Below, one piece after another: positions 53,638 to 64,000 of a stretch of DNA of 64,000 nt (the stretch's first letter is position 1; each line of letters opens with the position of its first letter). The stretch lies in contig CBDAOU010000002.1 of assembly GCA_965198185.1 (NCBI GenBank), positions 248,001 to 312,000 on the forward strand, read 5' to 3'. The notes beneath the pieces were generated by a model. That model was not told where the DNA came from. It did not search any database and was given only the letters and a program-made list of their open reading frames with translations. Both the position numbers and the translations under genes were made by a program. Source of the DNA: JAJECS01 sp965198185. GTDB taxonomy: Bacteria > Chloroflexota > UBA11872.

Positions 53638-56475
53638 TTGATCGTTGACCCGGCCGTCGTGCCTGGCCTGCTGCTGCTGCTGGCGGAACTCGCTGTGCTG
53701 GCCGCGGTGGGCTATGTCGTGGTGCGGGTAGCCCTGCGGCAAGACGACGATCGCATGGCCTTGGCGCAGGGCCTGGTGGTTGGCCTGGCGCTTTGGGGCC
53801 TGATCACCAACTTCGTGCTATATGCCGTCCCAGGGCTGGCAGGCGCGGCGGTGGGCTGGGGCGTCACGCTCGCGCTGGGCGCGGTGCTGGTCTGGCGGGC
53901 GCCTGACGCCATCCGGCCGCGGCCGCGCGTGGCGGCGGGGTTCGCCGTGGCGGTCCTGGCGCTTTTCTGGATGGCGCTCGCCAGCCGCCAGGTCTTGAGC
54001 TTGTCCGATCCGCAGCACCACCTGGGAATGGCCGCCATGATCCGGGCGGGCGGGTTTCCGCCAGAGCTGCCCTGGAACCCGGGCGAGCCCCTGCGCTATC
54101 ACCACGCCTCCGAGCTCCTCGTCGGATTGCTGACCCCGCCGGTCGGACCCGATTTGGGATTCGGGTCCGAGCTATTGGACGCCTATGCCTGGATGAGCTT
54201 TGCGCTGGTGGTGGTGACCGCATTGCTGCCTCGCGGGTCGTGGCGGATCGCGCTGCTGCTGGCGCCGCTGCTGCTCACGGCCGGCGCCTGGACGTGGACG
54301 AGCGCGGGTAATGGAATTCTGCAGGGTCCCGTCCCAGCGGGGCTGCCGGAAGCGGGTTTGCGCGCATCGCTGGGGGATATCTACTGGCCGGCGGTGGGGG
54401 AGTCGTGGGCACCGCGAGAAGCGGGGCTGCCCAACATCTGGAAATCCTCGTTCCCGCTGGCATATGCGCTGGTGTTGATCGTGCTGGAGCGCCTCGCGGG
54501 TGCCAAGCACCAGGCCTGGCCGGTGACCCTGGCACTCGCGGCGCTGGTCGGTTTCCTCGGTCTCTTGTCGACAACGCTCGCGCCCGTGGTTCTCGGGCTA
54601 TGGGCGGCCCTGGAGGCGGTGCGTCTGGGGCAGGCACGGCGGGTGCGAGCCCTGGCCTGGCGCGCCGTTCTGCGCCCGGGCACGGGGCTGGCGCTCGCCG
54701 TGCTCCTGCTCCTGGCTGGCGGCGGCGTGTTCACGGGACTCCTGGACGGCGCGGGGTCGTCCAACGTGGTGTTCTGGTGGAGTGGCAACTCAGGCGACTG
54801 GCGATTGCTGGGCGTGTTCGAGGCGCGACCGGGCGGCGTGGGCCTGTTGGCTATTGGGCCGGTGGTCGCGGCGGCGATCGCGGCGGTGCTGGCTAGGCGG
54901 GACCCGATAGTCCTCGCGCTAGCAGTCGGCGCCGTGCTGCTGGCGGTGGCCGGGCTGGTGCTGCGCTATACGCCATTCCCACAGGACCTCGACCGGCTGG
55001 CGGGGCACGCCCGCAACTTCGCGTTGGCGGCGGTGTTGCTGGCGCTGAGCGGCCGCCTGGCGGGGCTGCGGCCCCGCTGGCGCTACGGGGCGAGCGCGCT
55101 GCTGGTCGGCCTGGTCATCTGGCCGACCAGCAGCGGGCCGATACGCAACCTGGCACTGGCGCTGGGGCAGGGGGTCGAGGTAGCCAACGCGGGGGTGGTC
55201 GCACAGGAGGCCGACGGGGAGGCTGCATGGGGTCCGGGGCGGTTTGTCATGCCTGCTGTATCCCCGCGCATCGTGGCCTATATCCGGGACCACACGCCGC
55301 TTGACGCGCGCGTGCTCGTGCCGGAGGAGAGCTTCTGGAAGGTGAGCGCCGCTACCGGCCGGCCGAACAGCTCGGGCTACGCCAACGTGCTCCACAGTCG
55401 ATATGCCTTGGGCCCCGAGTACCTGGATGCTCGCGATTATCTTGAGCCGGGCGCGATGCGGCGGCTGGGGATTGACTACATCTACGCGACGGACGACTGG
55501 GCGGCAGGGCTGCCGGATCGGGCGCGGCGCTGGCTGACGGACCCCGAGTACGTCGAGCTGCTGATTCGGGACGGCGTTGAGTCGCTCTACCGGCTGCGGC
55601 CGGCGTTCCTGGCGCTGAACGTGCCGCCGACGCCGGCGTCATTCGAGGCGCTGCGGCAGGCGGTGCCCGTTGGTACCGCGGTGTACTGGCCGGCCGGCAC
55701 GCCTTTCGAGAGGGACACCACCCTGCGCGTGGCGTCGGTGCTTTCCCCCGAGGCGCAGCTGTTCGGCGTGCTCAAATATGCGCTGCGTAGGGTGCATGCC
55801 CTCACGCCGCTGCCGACTGAACGGCTGGGCACGGAGACGCCGGACCTGGTGCTCGTGCCGGTTGGGCTCGAGCCGTCGGTGTTTCCGCCGGAGGGCCGGC
55901 AGCCGATCTGGTGGAACCACGAGATGGCCATCTATGCGCCCAACGGGGCGATCGCGCCGATCATGCCGCCGCTCCCCGAGGCCGAGCCGCGGCCGGTGCG
56001 TGTGCAGGTGTCCGACGCGCGGGTGGTGGACGGGCGGATGGCATTCACGGTGACCATCGACGATCACTCGCCGGACCGATGGACAGGGCAAGACTGGGTG
56101 CTCATCAGCGTTGACGAATCGCCGTGGGCGATCCCCACGCACTTGGAGGCTGACCGGCGGACGCCGCTGGTGGAGCAGTGGTTCGCCGGCCAGGTGATAC
56201 GGGGGCGAGGGACGACGACACACGGCTTTGCTTACGATGCCAGGACGTCCAGTCTGGCGGTGCGGAGTGGCGACGGCGCGTACCGGACGGAGCAATCGTC
56301 GGCCGGGACCGTGAGCCCGGGCGCCTGGACGCTGGCGCTGCGCCTGCGGCGGGAGGTGGACCGTGGCACCTATCTGGCGCAGGAGGAAGCCGCGCTGATC
56401 CCGGTGCTGAAGGTGACGGTGACCGCCGACGGCGAGGTGTCCTATGCGGTCCATGATGCCGTGCGCGATGGGTAG
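53638..56475 (+). CDS. large polytopic membrane protein, GT-C-like, tandem copy 1
   Basis: 945 residues from TTG 53638, chosen by alignment with its two tandem paralogs (I/MVDPAVVPGLLLLLAELAVLAAVGYVVVRVALRQ..DRMALAQG). About 12-14 membrane helices occupy residues 1-510. A conserved loop after the fourth helix reads RAGGFPPELPWNPGEPLRYHHASELLVGLL, reminiscent of the loop in YYY/DUF2298 and other GT-C glycosyltransferases. The outer C-terminal half is soluble: YIRDHTPLDARVLVPEE, ATGRPNSSGYANV, EYLDARDYLEPGAMRRLGIDYIYATDDW, RQPIWWNHEMAIYAPNGAIAPIMPP. I do not recognise a named family. A membrane glycosyltransferase using lipid-linked sugars is an inference. Confidence 0.65.
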   Translation: MIVDPAVVPGLLLLLAELAVLAAVGYVVVRVALRQDDDRMALAQGLVVGLALWGLITNFVLYAVPGLAGAAVGWGVTLALGAVLVWRAPDAIRPRPRVAAGFAVAVLALFWMALASRQVLSLSDPQHHLGMAAMIRAGGFPPELPWNPGEPLRYHHASELLVGLLTPPVGPDLGFGSELLDAYAWMSFALVVVTALLPRGSWRIALLLAPLLLTAGAWTWTSAGNGILQGPVPAGLPEAGLRASLGDIYWPAVGESWAPREAGLPNIWKSSFPLAYALVLIVLERLAGAKHQAWPVTLALAALVGFLGLLSTTLAPVVLGLWAALEAVRLGQARRVRALAWRAVLRPGTGLALAVLLLLAGGGVFTGLLDGAGSSNVVFWWSGNSGDWRLLGVFEARPGGVGLLAIGPVVAAAIAAVLARRDPIVLALAVGAVLLAVAGLVLRYTPFPQDLDRLAGHARNFALAAVLLALSGRLAGLRPRWRYGASALLVGLVIWPTSSGPIRNLALALGQGVEVANAGVVAQEADGEAAWGPGRFVMPAVSPRIVAYIRDHTPLDARVLVPEESFWKVSAATGRPNSSGYANVLHSRYALGPEYLDARDYLEPGAMRRLGIDYIYATDDWAAGLPDRARRWLTDPEYVELLIRDGVESLYRLRPAFLALNVPPTPASFEALRQAVPVGTAVYWPAGTPFERDTTLRVASVLSPEAQLFGVLKYALRRVHALTPLPTERLGTETPDLVLVPVGLEPSVFPPEGRQPIWWNHEMAIYAPNGAIAPIMPPLPEAEPRPVRVQVSDARVVDGRMAFTVTIDDHSPDRWTGQDWVLISVDESPWAIPTHLEADRRTPLVEQWFAGQVIRGRGTTTHGFAYDARTSSLAVRSGDGAYRTEQSSAGTVSPGAWTLALRLRREVDRGTYLAQEEAALIPVLKVTVTADGEVSYAVHDAVRDG

Positions 56476-56563
56476 CATGGACGCTGGCACCGATCAGGAT
56501 GGGACGGATCGAAAGCTCAAGCGAATTGGGTAGATATGCGGCGGTCGCGTCGAGGCCGCCGGC

Positions 56564-59399
56564 GTGAGCGTTGATCCGGCGGTCCTTCCGGGACTGCTGG
56601 TGCTGGCCGGGGAGTTCATTGCGCTGGCCGCGGTGGGCTTCATCGTGGTGCGCGTGGTGCTCCGCCAGACCGACGACCGCATGGCGCTGGCGCAGGGCCT
56701 GGTGGTCGGCCCGGCGCTTTGGGGCGTGCTGGTCAACCTGCTCATGTATCTGTGGCCGGGCCTCGCGGGCGCGGCCGTGGGCTGGGGCGTCACGCTTGGG
56801 CTAGCCGCGCTCGTGGCGTGGCGCGCGCCCGACCGTATGCGAGCGGAGCCGCGCGTGGTGGCGGGGTTTGCCGTGGCCGTGCTGGCGCTGCTCTGGATCG
56901 GCCTCGCCGCTCGACAGGCGCTCACGATTCCCGACGCACCGGACCACCTGGGGATGTCCGGCGCGATTCGTGCGGGCAGCTTTCCGCCAAGCTTCTTCTG
57001 GAGCCCTGGCGTCGCCGCTCCCTATCACTACGGCACGGACCTCTTGGTGGGGGCGCTGACGCCGCCGTTCGGACCCAACTTGGCCTTCGTGACCGAGCTG
57101 CTGGGCGCCTATGCCTGGACGAGCTTCATCCTGGTGGTGGTGACGGCGCTCCTGCGGCGCTCGTCACGATTCGCCGTGCTGGTCACCGTCCCGCTTCTCC
57201 TCGGGTATGGCGTCTGGACCCAAAGCGGCGTATTCGCCAACATCCTTCAGGTTCCCGTCCCGACGGGCATCCCTTCCGCCGGTCTCCGCGCGTCGCTGGG
57301 AGAGATTTACTGGCCGTCCGTGGAGTGGCCGTTGCCGTCGCCGTTTGTCGGGGTGCCGGATATCTGGTTGCCGCGGCATCCGCTGTCGTACGCGTTGGCG
57401 TTAGTGGTGCTCGAGCGCGCCGCGGATCCCGGAGGTCGCTCGTGGTCGGCATCGCTGGCGCTCGCCGGGTTGGTCGGCTTCGTGGGCGTGATGTCAGCCA
57501 CGGTCGCTCCGGTGATTTTGGCGGCGTGGGGCGTGCTCGAACTCGTGCAGCTGGTGAAGCCGGGGGCTGCCGATGCCGGGCGCCGAATCGGCGCTGCTTC
57601 GGTCAGGCGCCGGGATGGCGCTGGCGCTGGTCCTGCTGGCCGTCGGCGGCGGCACCCTCAAGTCAGCGCTCGCCAATACGGACTTGACCGGAATCTCGAT
57701 TGGGTGGAACGGCAACGAGTGGCGCTCGTGGGTGCAGGGATCACTCGAGTCGCGCCCGGGCGGAATTGGCCTGCTGGGCACGGCTGGAAGCCCCATCATC
57801 GTCGCCGGCATGGCGGTGGCCCTGGCGTGGCGTGACCGATTGGTGCTGGCACTTGTGGCCGGCGTTGCGGTGCTGATGCTCGCCAAGATGGCGCTGCGCT
57901 ACGACCCTGCCCCGTGGGACCTAGCCCGATTCGACGGCCACGCGCGCAGCTTTGCGCTGCTGGCGTTTCTGCTCGCGTTCAGTGTGCGTCTCGCGAACCT
58001 GCGGCCCGCGCGCTTGCGCTACGCCGCCGGCGCGCTGCTCGTGGCGTTCGTGATATGGCCAACGGTCTCGGCGTCCGTCCGCAACCTCGGCCTGGCCGTC
58101 GGACACGGGATCGAGGTCGCAAATGCAAACGTGCCGCCGGCGGAGGCCGCCGCGCGCTATTCGCACCAAGGCCGTTACGAGATGCCGTTCGTATCCGACC
58201 GCGTGGCTGCCTACCTGCGGGACCATACGCCGGTCGAGACGCGGGTGTTCTCGTCCACGCCTGGCCTCGGCGCCGTGGCCTTCGCCACCGGCCGCCCAAA
58301 CGCGTCTGGGTTCTTCGGCCACGTGCACATGTATCCCAGGCTCGGTCCGGAATACCTGGACATCGCGCGCTATCTCGAGCCGGGTGCCATCCGGCGGCTC
58401 GGGGTCGAGTACATCCATGCGACCGACGCTTGGATATCTGTTCTTGCGCCTCGGGCGCAGCAATGGCTGGCGGACCCCGGGCTGTTCGACCTCATCGTGC
58501 GTGACGGACCCGACACGCTCTATCGCGTGCGGCCCGCCTTTTCGGCGCTGGATGTTCCGCCCACGCCGGAGTCGTTCGAGGCGCTGCGGCAGGCCGTGCC
58601 TGCATCCGCGACGGTTTATCTGCCCGCAACCTTCGGGACGGTGGAAGCGCTCCAGGTTGCGGCGACCTTGTCTCATGCGCGGCTTTTCGGGTCCGTGCCT
58701 GGGACACGGCTGCACCTGCTGACCTCCTGGCCGGTCGAACCGTTGGACGGGCATGCCCCCGATCTTGTGATCACGTCGACGAGCTTCGCGCCGTGGATGT
58801 TCCCGCCCGGCGGTCGTCAACCGATCTGGTGGACCGATGCAATTGCGGTCTACGCGCCGGAGGGAGCGGTGGCGCCGATCATGTCGCCGCCGCCGTCCGA
58901 GTCCGAAGCGCCGCTCGTGAGCGTTCAGTTGTCCGACGCCTTCGCCCGGGACCAGAGCTTCGTCTTCACCGTGAATTGGGACGTTCTCGACCCGGAGCAA
59001 TGGTCCGGCCAAGATTGGGTGATCGTTGCCGGAGATGATTCGCCGTGGGCTATTCCAACAGCCTTCCTGTCCGGCGGGCGCATGCCCGCGCCCGTCCGGT
59101 GGTTCTCGGGTCAGGTCGCGCCCGGGTCCGAGATTGACTCCCACACCTATGAGCTCGATGTCCGTGGTCCAACGCTGGCCGTGCGACAGTCCGATGGCCG
59201 CTGGGTCGCCGCGGCGTCTACTGAAGGCAGCCTCGATCCGGGCGCCTGGACCTTGGCTATTCGCCTGCGGCACGAATGGCGACCGAACTCCTGGCGAGAC
59301 GCCGCGTTCATTCCGGTGGTGAGGATCACGATCGCCGAGGGCGGGGAGGCGTCTTACGCGGTTGTCGAGCACCCCGTGGCCGTCAGGCCGCTCCCGTAG
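56564..59399 (+). CDS. large polytopic membrane protein, GT-C-like, tandem copy 2 (frameshifted)
   Basis: Paralog of copies 1 and 3, about 944 residues after correction. Start GTG 56564 (MSVDPAVLPGLLVLAGEFIALAAVGFIVVRVVLRQTDDRMALAQG). Same loop: RAGSFPPSFFWSPGVAAPYHYGTDLLVGAL. An extra G in the run CCGGGGGCTG near 57563 breaks the frame; removal joins VQLVKPG to LPMPGAESALLRSGAGMALALVLLAVGGG and the full C-terminal half (FATGRPNASGFFGHVHMYPRLGPEYLDIARYLEPGAIRRLGVEYIHATDAW, RQPIWWTDAIAVYAPEGAVAPIM). As written, frame 1 ends at 57835 and frame 2 opens by 57573. 88 bp separates it from copy 1. Confidence 0.65.
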
Positions 59400-59569
59400 A
59401 CTCGCCGGGGGATTGCGTCTCTCACGACGAGCGCCATGCTCAAGCCAGATCGACGTGTGGAGCGACCGCATGAGGAGGCGCCAGGATGTGGCGCGGTGCG
59501 GCCCGGCCGGTATCAGGTGATGCGGCTGCGACGAGGACCGCTGGCGGGCCTGTGGAGATTGCCTGACTG

Positions 59570-62413
59570 ATGGTCGATCCGACGGTGATTCCGGGCCTGC
59601 TGCTGCTGCTGGCGGAGCTCGTCGCGTTGGCCGCGGTGGGCTACGTGGTGGTTCGCGTGGCGCTGCGGCAAGCCGACGACCGCATGGCCCTCGCGCAGGG
59701 CGTGGTGGTCGGTCTCGCCCTCTGGGGCTTGCTCGCAAATTTCGTCATGTACGTCGTCCCGGGGCTCGCAGGGGCGGCCGTGGCCTGGGCCGTCGTTGTC
59801 GCCGCCGGTGCGGCCCTCGCGTGGCGATTTCCCGACCGGATCCGCGCCCAGCCACGCACGGTCGCCGGGTTCGCGGTTGCCGTGCTGGCGCTCTGCTGGG
59901 TGGCGCTCGCCGGTCGGCAGCTCTTGTCGATTCCGGACGCTATCAACCATCTCGGGCTGGCCGCGTCAATCCGCGCGGGCGAGTTTCCGCCGGTGTTCTT
60001 CTGGACTCCCGACCTGCCGGCGTCCTACCACCACGGCACCGGCCTGCTGATCGGGCTGCTGGCGCCGCCCTTTGGCCCGGATCTGGCCTTTACCACTGAA
60101 GTCCTGGATGTGTGGCTGTGGACGGGCTTTTTCCTGGTGGTGGTGACGGCCCTCCTACGGTACGCATCGAAATTCGCGGTGCTGCTCACGGCTCCGTTGC
60201 TGCTCACCGCCGGGGCGTGGACCTTTATCGGCGACGCCGTCGATATCGTGCAGGTTCCGCTCCCGGCGGGGATTCCGGCCGCTGGGATCCGTGCCTCGCT
60301 GACCGACATCTATTGGCCGGTCGTGGAGCTGCCGTGGGCATCGGAACGCGCGGCGCTGCCGGATATCTGGCGGTTCGTCTATACGCTGTCCTATGCGCTG
60401 GCCTTCGTGGTGCTGGAGCACGCGGCGCGAGCGGAGCGCCGGACGTGGTCCGCCGCCCTGACCCTCGCCGGTCTGGTCGGCTTTCTCGGTCTGCTGGCCA
60501 CCACACTGGCCCCGATCGTGCTCGTCCTATGGGCCGGGTTGGAAGCCGTGGCCCTGGTGCGATCCAGGCGCGACCGTGCGGCGCTCGGGCGAGCTGCCCT
60601 GCGACGGGGCTGGTGCTCGCCGGCGACGGGGCTGGTGCTCGCCGTGCTGCTGCTGGCATTCGGGGGCGGCTCGCTGGCGGCGGCACTCACGGGTTCGGGA
60701 TCGTCCGGCTTGAGGTTCGGGTGGGTCGACCATCCGGGGTTCTACCGGCCGCTCGGCTCGTTCGAATTGCTGCCCGGTGGCGTTGGTCTGCTGCGCGTCG
60801 GCCCCGTGGTCGTCGCCGGCGTCGCCGCGCTCCTCGCCTGGCGCAACCGCCTGGTGCTGGCACTGGTGGTTGGCGTCGGCCTGCTGGTGCTGGCCGGGGT
60901 GGCGCTGCGCTACGACCCCGGGCCTTGGGTTCTCAGTCGCTTCTTTGGACACGCGCGCAACCTTGCGCTCCTGGCCCTGCTGCTGGCGCTCGTTCCTTGC
61001 CTGTCCCGTGTGCCGTCGGGGCGCTGGCGCTATGCCGCCGGCGCCCTGCTCATCGTCCTCGTCACCTGGCCGACGGTCGTGGCGCCCGTCCGAAACTTGG
61101 GTCTGGCGATTGGACAGGGCGTCGCGATTGAAAACGCCAGCCCGTCGCGGCAGGACCCCGGCGAAGGCTTCGCGGGTCAATGGCGATATGCGATGCCGCA
61201 TATGTCCGACCGCGTTGCCGCGTACATTTCTGACAACACGGCAGTCGACGCGCGCGTGTTCTCACCCACGCCGGCCGACCTGTCCTTCGCCGCCGTGGCC
61301 TTCGCCACCGGCCGCCCCAACGCTTCGGGCTTTGTCGACCGCCAGTATTTCCTCTCGCACACCGGTCCCGAATATCTCGACGTGCTCCGCCATCTCGAGC
61401 CGGCAGCCGTTCGGCGGTTGGGACTCGAATACATCCGTGCCACGGACGAGTGGGTGGCCGGGCTGCCGGAGCGGGCGGCGCGCCGGCTGGCGGACCCCAA
61501 CTTGTTCGAGCCCCTCATCCGCGACGGCGCCGAGTCGCTCTACCGGGTGAGGCCCGCGTTCCTCGAGCTGGACGTAGCGCCCGCGCCGACGTCCTTCGAG
61601 GCGCTGCGCCAGGCCGTGCCGGCGGGCACCACGGTGTACATGCCGGCGCCCTTCCGGACGGTACCCGCCCTCCGTGTGGCCGCGACGCTGTCCCATGCCC
61701 AGCTGCTCGGAGCCGTGGACCTAACGATGATGCATCTGCTGACGCCGTGGCCGTATGAGCGGTTCAGTGGGCAGGTGCCAGACCTGGTGATTCTGTGGTC
61801 GGCGGTCGAGCCGTGGATGTTTCCGCCCGCCGGGCGCCAGCCGATCTGGTGGAACGACGAGATTGCCGTCTATGCGCCGGGCGGGGCCGTCGCGCCGATC
61901 ATGCCGCCGCCGCCAGAGCCCGGGCCTCTGCCGGTCGCCGTGCGGGTGTCGGACGTGCGCGCCACGGATGGGCGCATCGCCTTCACCGCCACCTTCGACA
62001 ACCACGCACCGGAGCAGTGGACGGGCCAGGAGTGGGTCGTGGTGCTGGGAGACAGCTCGCCATGGGCCATTCCCATGCACGTGGATCCCGGCGGGCGCAC
62101 GCTTGGATCCGTGGCGTGGTTTCCCGGTCAGGTTGCGCCCCGCATGACGACGACGACCCTCGCCTACGAGTTCGATATCCTCGCGCCCAGCCTGGCAGTG
62201 CGGGATGCGAACGGCGCGTTCACGCCGACGGCAGGATCGGCACAAGCGCTCGGGACGGGGTCCTGGACGCTCGTCGTCCGCCTGCAGCACGAATGGCAGC
62301 CAAACTATTGGCGGCAAACGGGCTTCATTCCCGTGCTGCGATTCAGCGTTTCCGATACCGGCGAGATTGCGTATGAAGTCTTTGACGACGTGCTTGGCAG
62401 TTTGCGTCCCTAG
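59570..62413 (+). CDS. large polytopic membrane protein, GT-C-like, tandem copy 3
   Basis: 947 residues, intact. Start ATG 59570 (MVDPTVIPGLLLLLAELVALAAVGYVVVRVALRQADDRMALAQG). Same design: helix-rich N-terminal half with loop RAGEFPPVFFWTPDLPASYHHGTGLLIGLL, then an outer domain with FATGRPNASGFVDRQYFLSHTGPEYLDVLRHLEPAAVRRLGLEYIRATDEW, RLADPNLFEPLIRDGAESLYRVRPAFLELDVAPAPTSFEALRQAVPAG and RQPIWWNDEIAVYAPGGAVAPIMPP. The invariant GRPN, R.LG..YI.A.D and QPIWW.. segments mark likely functional sites. An envelope glycan or lipid role is inferred from topology only. Confidence 0.68.
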   Translation: MVDPTVIPGLLLLLAELVALAAVGYVVVRVALRQADDRMALAQGVVVGLALWGLLANFVMYVVPGLAGAAVAWAVVVAAGAALAWRFPDRIRAQPRTVAGFAVAVLALCWVALAGRQLLSIPDAINHLGLAASIRAGEFPPVFFWTPDLPASYHHGTGLLIGLLAPPFGPDLAFTTEVLDVWLWTGFFLVVVTALLRYASKFAVLLTAPLLLTAGAWTFIGDAVDIVQVPLPAGIPAAGIRASLTDIYWPVVELPWASERAALPDIWRFVYTLSYALAFVVLEHAARAERRTWSAALTLAGLVGFLGLLATTLAPIVLVLWAGLEAVALVRSRRDRAALGRAALRRGWCSPATGLVLAVLLLAFGGGSLAAALTGSGSSGLRFGWVDHPGFYRPLGSFELLPGGVGLLRVGPVVVAGVAALLAWRNRLVLALVVGVGLLVLAGVALRYDPGPWVLSRFFGHARNLALLALLLALVPCLSRVPSGRWRYAAGALLIVLVTWPTVVAPVRNLGLAIGQGVAIENASPSRQDPGEGFAGQWRYAMPHMSDRVAAYISDNTAVDARVFSPTPADLSFAAVAFATGRPNASGFVDRQYFLSHTGPEYLDVLRHLEPAAVRRLGLEYIRATDEWVAGLPERAARRLADPNLFEPLIRDGAESLYRVRPAFLELDVAPAPTSFEALRQAVPAGTTVYMPAPFRTVPALRVAATLSHAQLLGAVDLTMMHLLTPWPYERFSGQVPDLVILWSAVEPWMFPPAGRQPIWWNDEIAVYAPGGAVAPIMPPPPEPGPLPVAVRVSDVRATDGRIAFTATFDNHAPEQWTGQEWVVVLGDSSPWAIPMHVDPGGRTLGSVAWFPGQVAPRMTTTTLAYEFDILAPSLAVRDANGAFTPTAGSAQALGTGSWTLVVRLQHEWQPNYWRQTGFIPVLRFSVSDTGEIAYEVFDDVLGSLRP

Positions 62414-62528
62414 GTCGTTGGGGCAGCGGGCACGCATCGAGCCGTACGGGTGCGATGCCCGTGCCTAAGGAAAAGCGCATGAGCCCCGCCGGGACGCCGA
62501 CCGCCGGCTGCGACGGCGGGTTACGGCG

Positions 62529-64000
62529 ATGACGGAACCCGCGAACGCTCTGTTGGTCCTGACGCACGGCCTGCGAGCCCGTCTCACCATCAGCCCGCGT
62601 GTCCGTGGCTGGCTGCTGGCGGCATTCCTGGCCGGAAGCCTCGCGGCGGTGCTGTTGGCGCTGGTTGACGCGCTTGGCTGGCGATGGCTCGCGGGCGAAT
62701 GGCTCGCGGAGCTGGACGCCACCTATGAGCGCGGGAGCATGGACCGATTCTCGGGCGTGCTCTTCGGCGTGGTTGCCGCGCTGGCCGCCGCCCAGGCGCT
62801 CCGACGACCAGCCCCCCGCAGCGGCCCGCGATGGCTCTGGGTGCTCGGCTGGCTCAGCGCGGCCTGCTTCATCGCGCTGGTGGCGTTCGAAGAGCTATAT
62901 CGACAAGTGGACGTCGGATCATTCATCGCGCCCCTCCTCGGGCTGAAGGAGCTCGAGCCGCGGTTTCGCTGGGTGCTGGTGGCGGCGCCGCTTGCCGCCC
63001 TGCCGGCCGCCGCGGCGGCTTGGGTTCTCATGAGCGCGCAGCGCCGGCACCCCGCACGGGCGCTGCTCACCGTGTTGGCGCTCGCGCTGGCGCTGATCGG
63101 ATTGCTCCTGGACGCCACCAGCGGTGACTTGCTCGTCTATCGCGGGCTGGTTCGATGGTTCGGATTCCCTCCCAGTCCGGAAGGCTTCTATGAGATGTTC
63201 GAGGAAGGCGTTCCGAGCAGATGGCGGCCGCGGCTCTGGCCGTCGTCTTGGTCGAGATGTTGGCGGCGCGGCCCGGCGCCGTTCGCCTGTCCACAAGCGG
63301 CCGCCGCCGCCTGGTGGTGGCGCTCGTCGTATCGGCGGGGCTGCTGGCGGTCAGTGCATTCCCGCTGGCGAGTCACCGCATCCTCAAGGGCGACGGCTGG
63401 GAGACGGGCGCCCCCTGGTCCTATGCCGGCCCCATCGCGTTCGTCGAGCAGCCGTTCCGCGCCAATCAGGACTATCTCAGGCGTATCGACGTCTGGGCCT
63501 TCGCCGACGGCGGCTCGGCGGATATGCCGGCCGAAATCTTCGTTCGGCTTACGCCCGAAGGCTCGGACCAACCCATTCGTGAGAGCCGGGCCGAAGTCCG
63601 CGGCGCCCGCCACAGCGACGCGACGGTTTCCTTTCACTTCGAACCGATCCCCGACAGCAGCGGCAAGCGCTATACCCTGACCGTCGGCCTTCTGAGCGGT
63701 CCGCGACCCTTCGTGTTCCTCGGCCTGACCCGAGGCGACGTGATCCCCGAGGGCGCCGCCCTGGTCAACGGCGAGCCGACACGCTTCGCGAACGACCTGG
63801 CCCTGCGGACCGCCTGGAGCGGGCGATTCATCGACGGCATGTTCCCGCACGACCCGCGACTTTGGGGATTGATCGGCGAGGTGATTTTCACACTGTTCCT
63901 CTGGGTGTTTGTCGTTGTCCTCGCTTGGATTCGGCTCTCGGGACCCTGGCCGCGTTTCGGGCGCCGCGTGGTCTGGCCCACGGTGCTCATCAGCGCCCTC
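62529..64000 (+). CDS. polytopic membrane protein, 3' end beyond window (frameshifted)
   Basis: Start ATG 62529 (MTEPANALLVLTHGLRARLTISPRVRGWLLAAFLAGSLAAVLLALVDALG). Several helices follow (FSGVLFGVVAALAAAQAL, WLWVLGWLSAACFIALVAFEELY, WVLVAAPLAALPAAAAAWVL, ALLTVLALALALIGLLLD). One base seems missing near 63214 (GTTCCGAGCAG); with it the protein goes on EQMAAAALAVVLVEMLAARP, LVVALVVSAGLLAVSAFPL, a soluble part (GDGWETGAPWSYAGPIAFVEQPFRANQDYLRRIDVWAF..EIFVRLTPEG) and a last helix (LIGEVIFTLFLWVFVVVLAWIRL), still open at 64000. As written the first frame ends at 63680 in low-complexity sequence. No family recognised. It follows the three large membrane proteins on the same strand. Confidence 0.6.

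Overview
The window is high-GC bacterial DNA, coding on both strands, with a tRNA-Gly that carries an encoded CCA and a typical bacterial groEL. The gene mix points to an uncultivated, probably aquatic or host-associated Chloroflexota bacterium: PhyH dioxygenase, MlrC, Gfo/Idh/MocA and SDR enzymes, PmoA-like proteins, and secreted proteins with 'GYPIS..' type domains. That assignment is inferred from gene style, not from a marker phylogeny.

Layout. 1-4.3 kb: a GH78-like alpha-L-rhamnosidase and a sugar-ABC ATPase (UgpC/MalK type). 4.3-23.4 kb: five paralogous secreted leucine-rich-repeat (LRR) proteins, LRR1-LRR4 on the minus strand and LRR5 on the plus strand. All share a near-constant N-terminal domain and a Pro-rich linker followed by 8 to about 55 LRRs of 24 residues. 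The array also holds a duplicated 3' end of the ABC gene, an IS5-group element whose target site is the stop codon of LRR3, a glycosidase-like gene, a TAGAnT hexamer 65-73 nt before every start, and mosaic blocks of identical DNA shared between genes. 23.4-36.2 kb: small-molecule metabolism and transport (aldo/keto reductase, PmoA-like, MFS, CHK-like kinase, sugar isomerase, PhyH, DMT transporter, GNAT, GH127-like), a ParE/Phd module and a RAYT transposase carrying a REP-like palindrome inside its own frame. 36.1-44.9 kb: tRNA-Gly, an arylsulfotransferase with cadherin-like domains, a minus-strand Rrf2-JAMM-LarE cluster, groEL and a DtxR/MntR-type regulator. 45-48.5 kb: a Tat lipoprotein with a thioredoxin fold, dense short interspersed repeats, a PIN toxin-antitoxin pair, a HicB orphan and two relics of the HsdR N-terminus. 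48.5-64 kb: MlrC, SDR, a sugar dehydrogenase, a Gfo/Idh oxidoreductase, three tandem ~945-residue membrane proteins (GT-C-like, family not recognised) and a further membrane protein cut by the window edge.

Seven otherwise well-conserved genes each carry one single-base frameshift (six +1, one -1): LRR5, larE, the thioredoxin lipoprotein, the sugar dehydrogenase, Gfo/Idh, the second large membrane protein and the last gene. Either the assembly has indel errors or these genes are decaying. Each joined gene below is given with its inferred full extent.

The most unusual system is the LRR array: constant 5' part, variable repeat part, shared promoter-like hexamer, and several signs of gene conversion and repeat-unit duplication.
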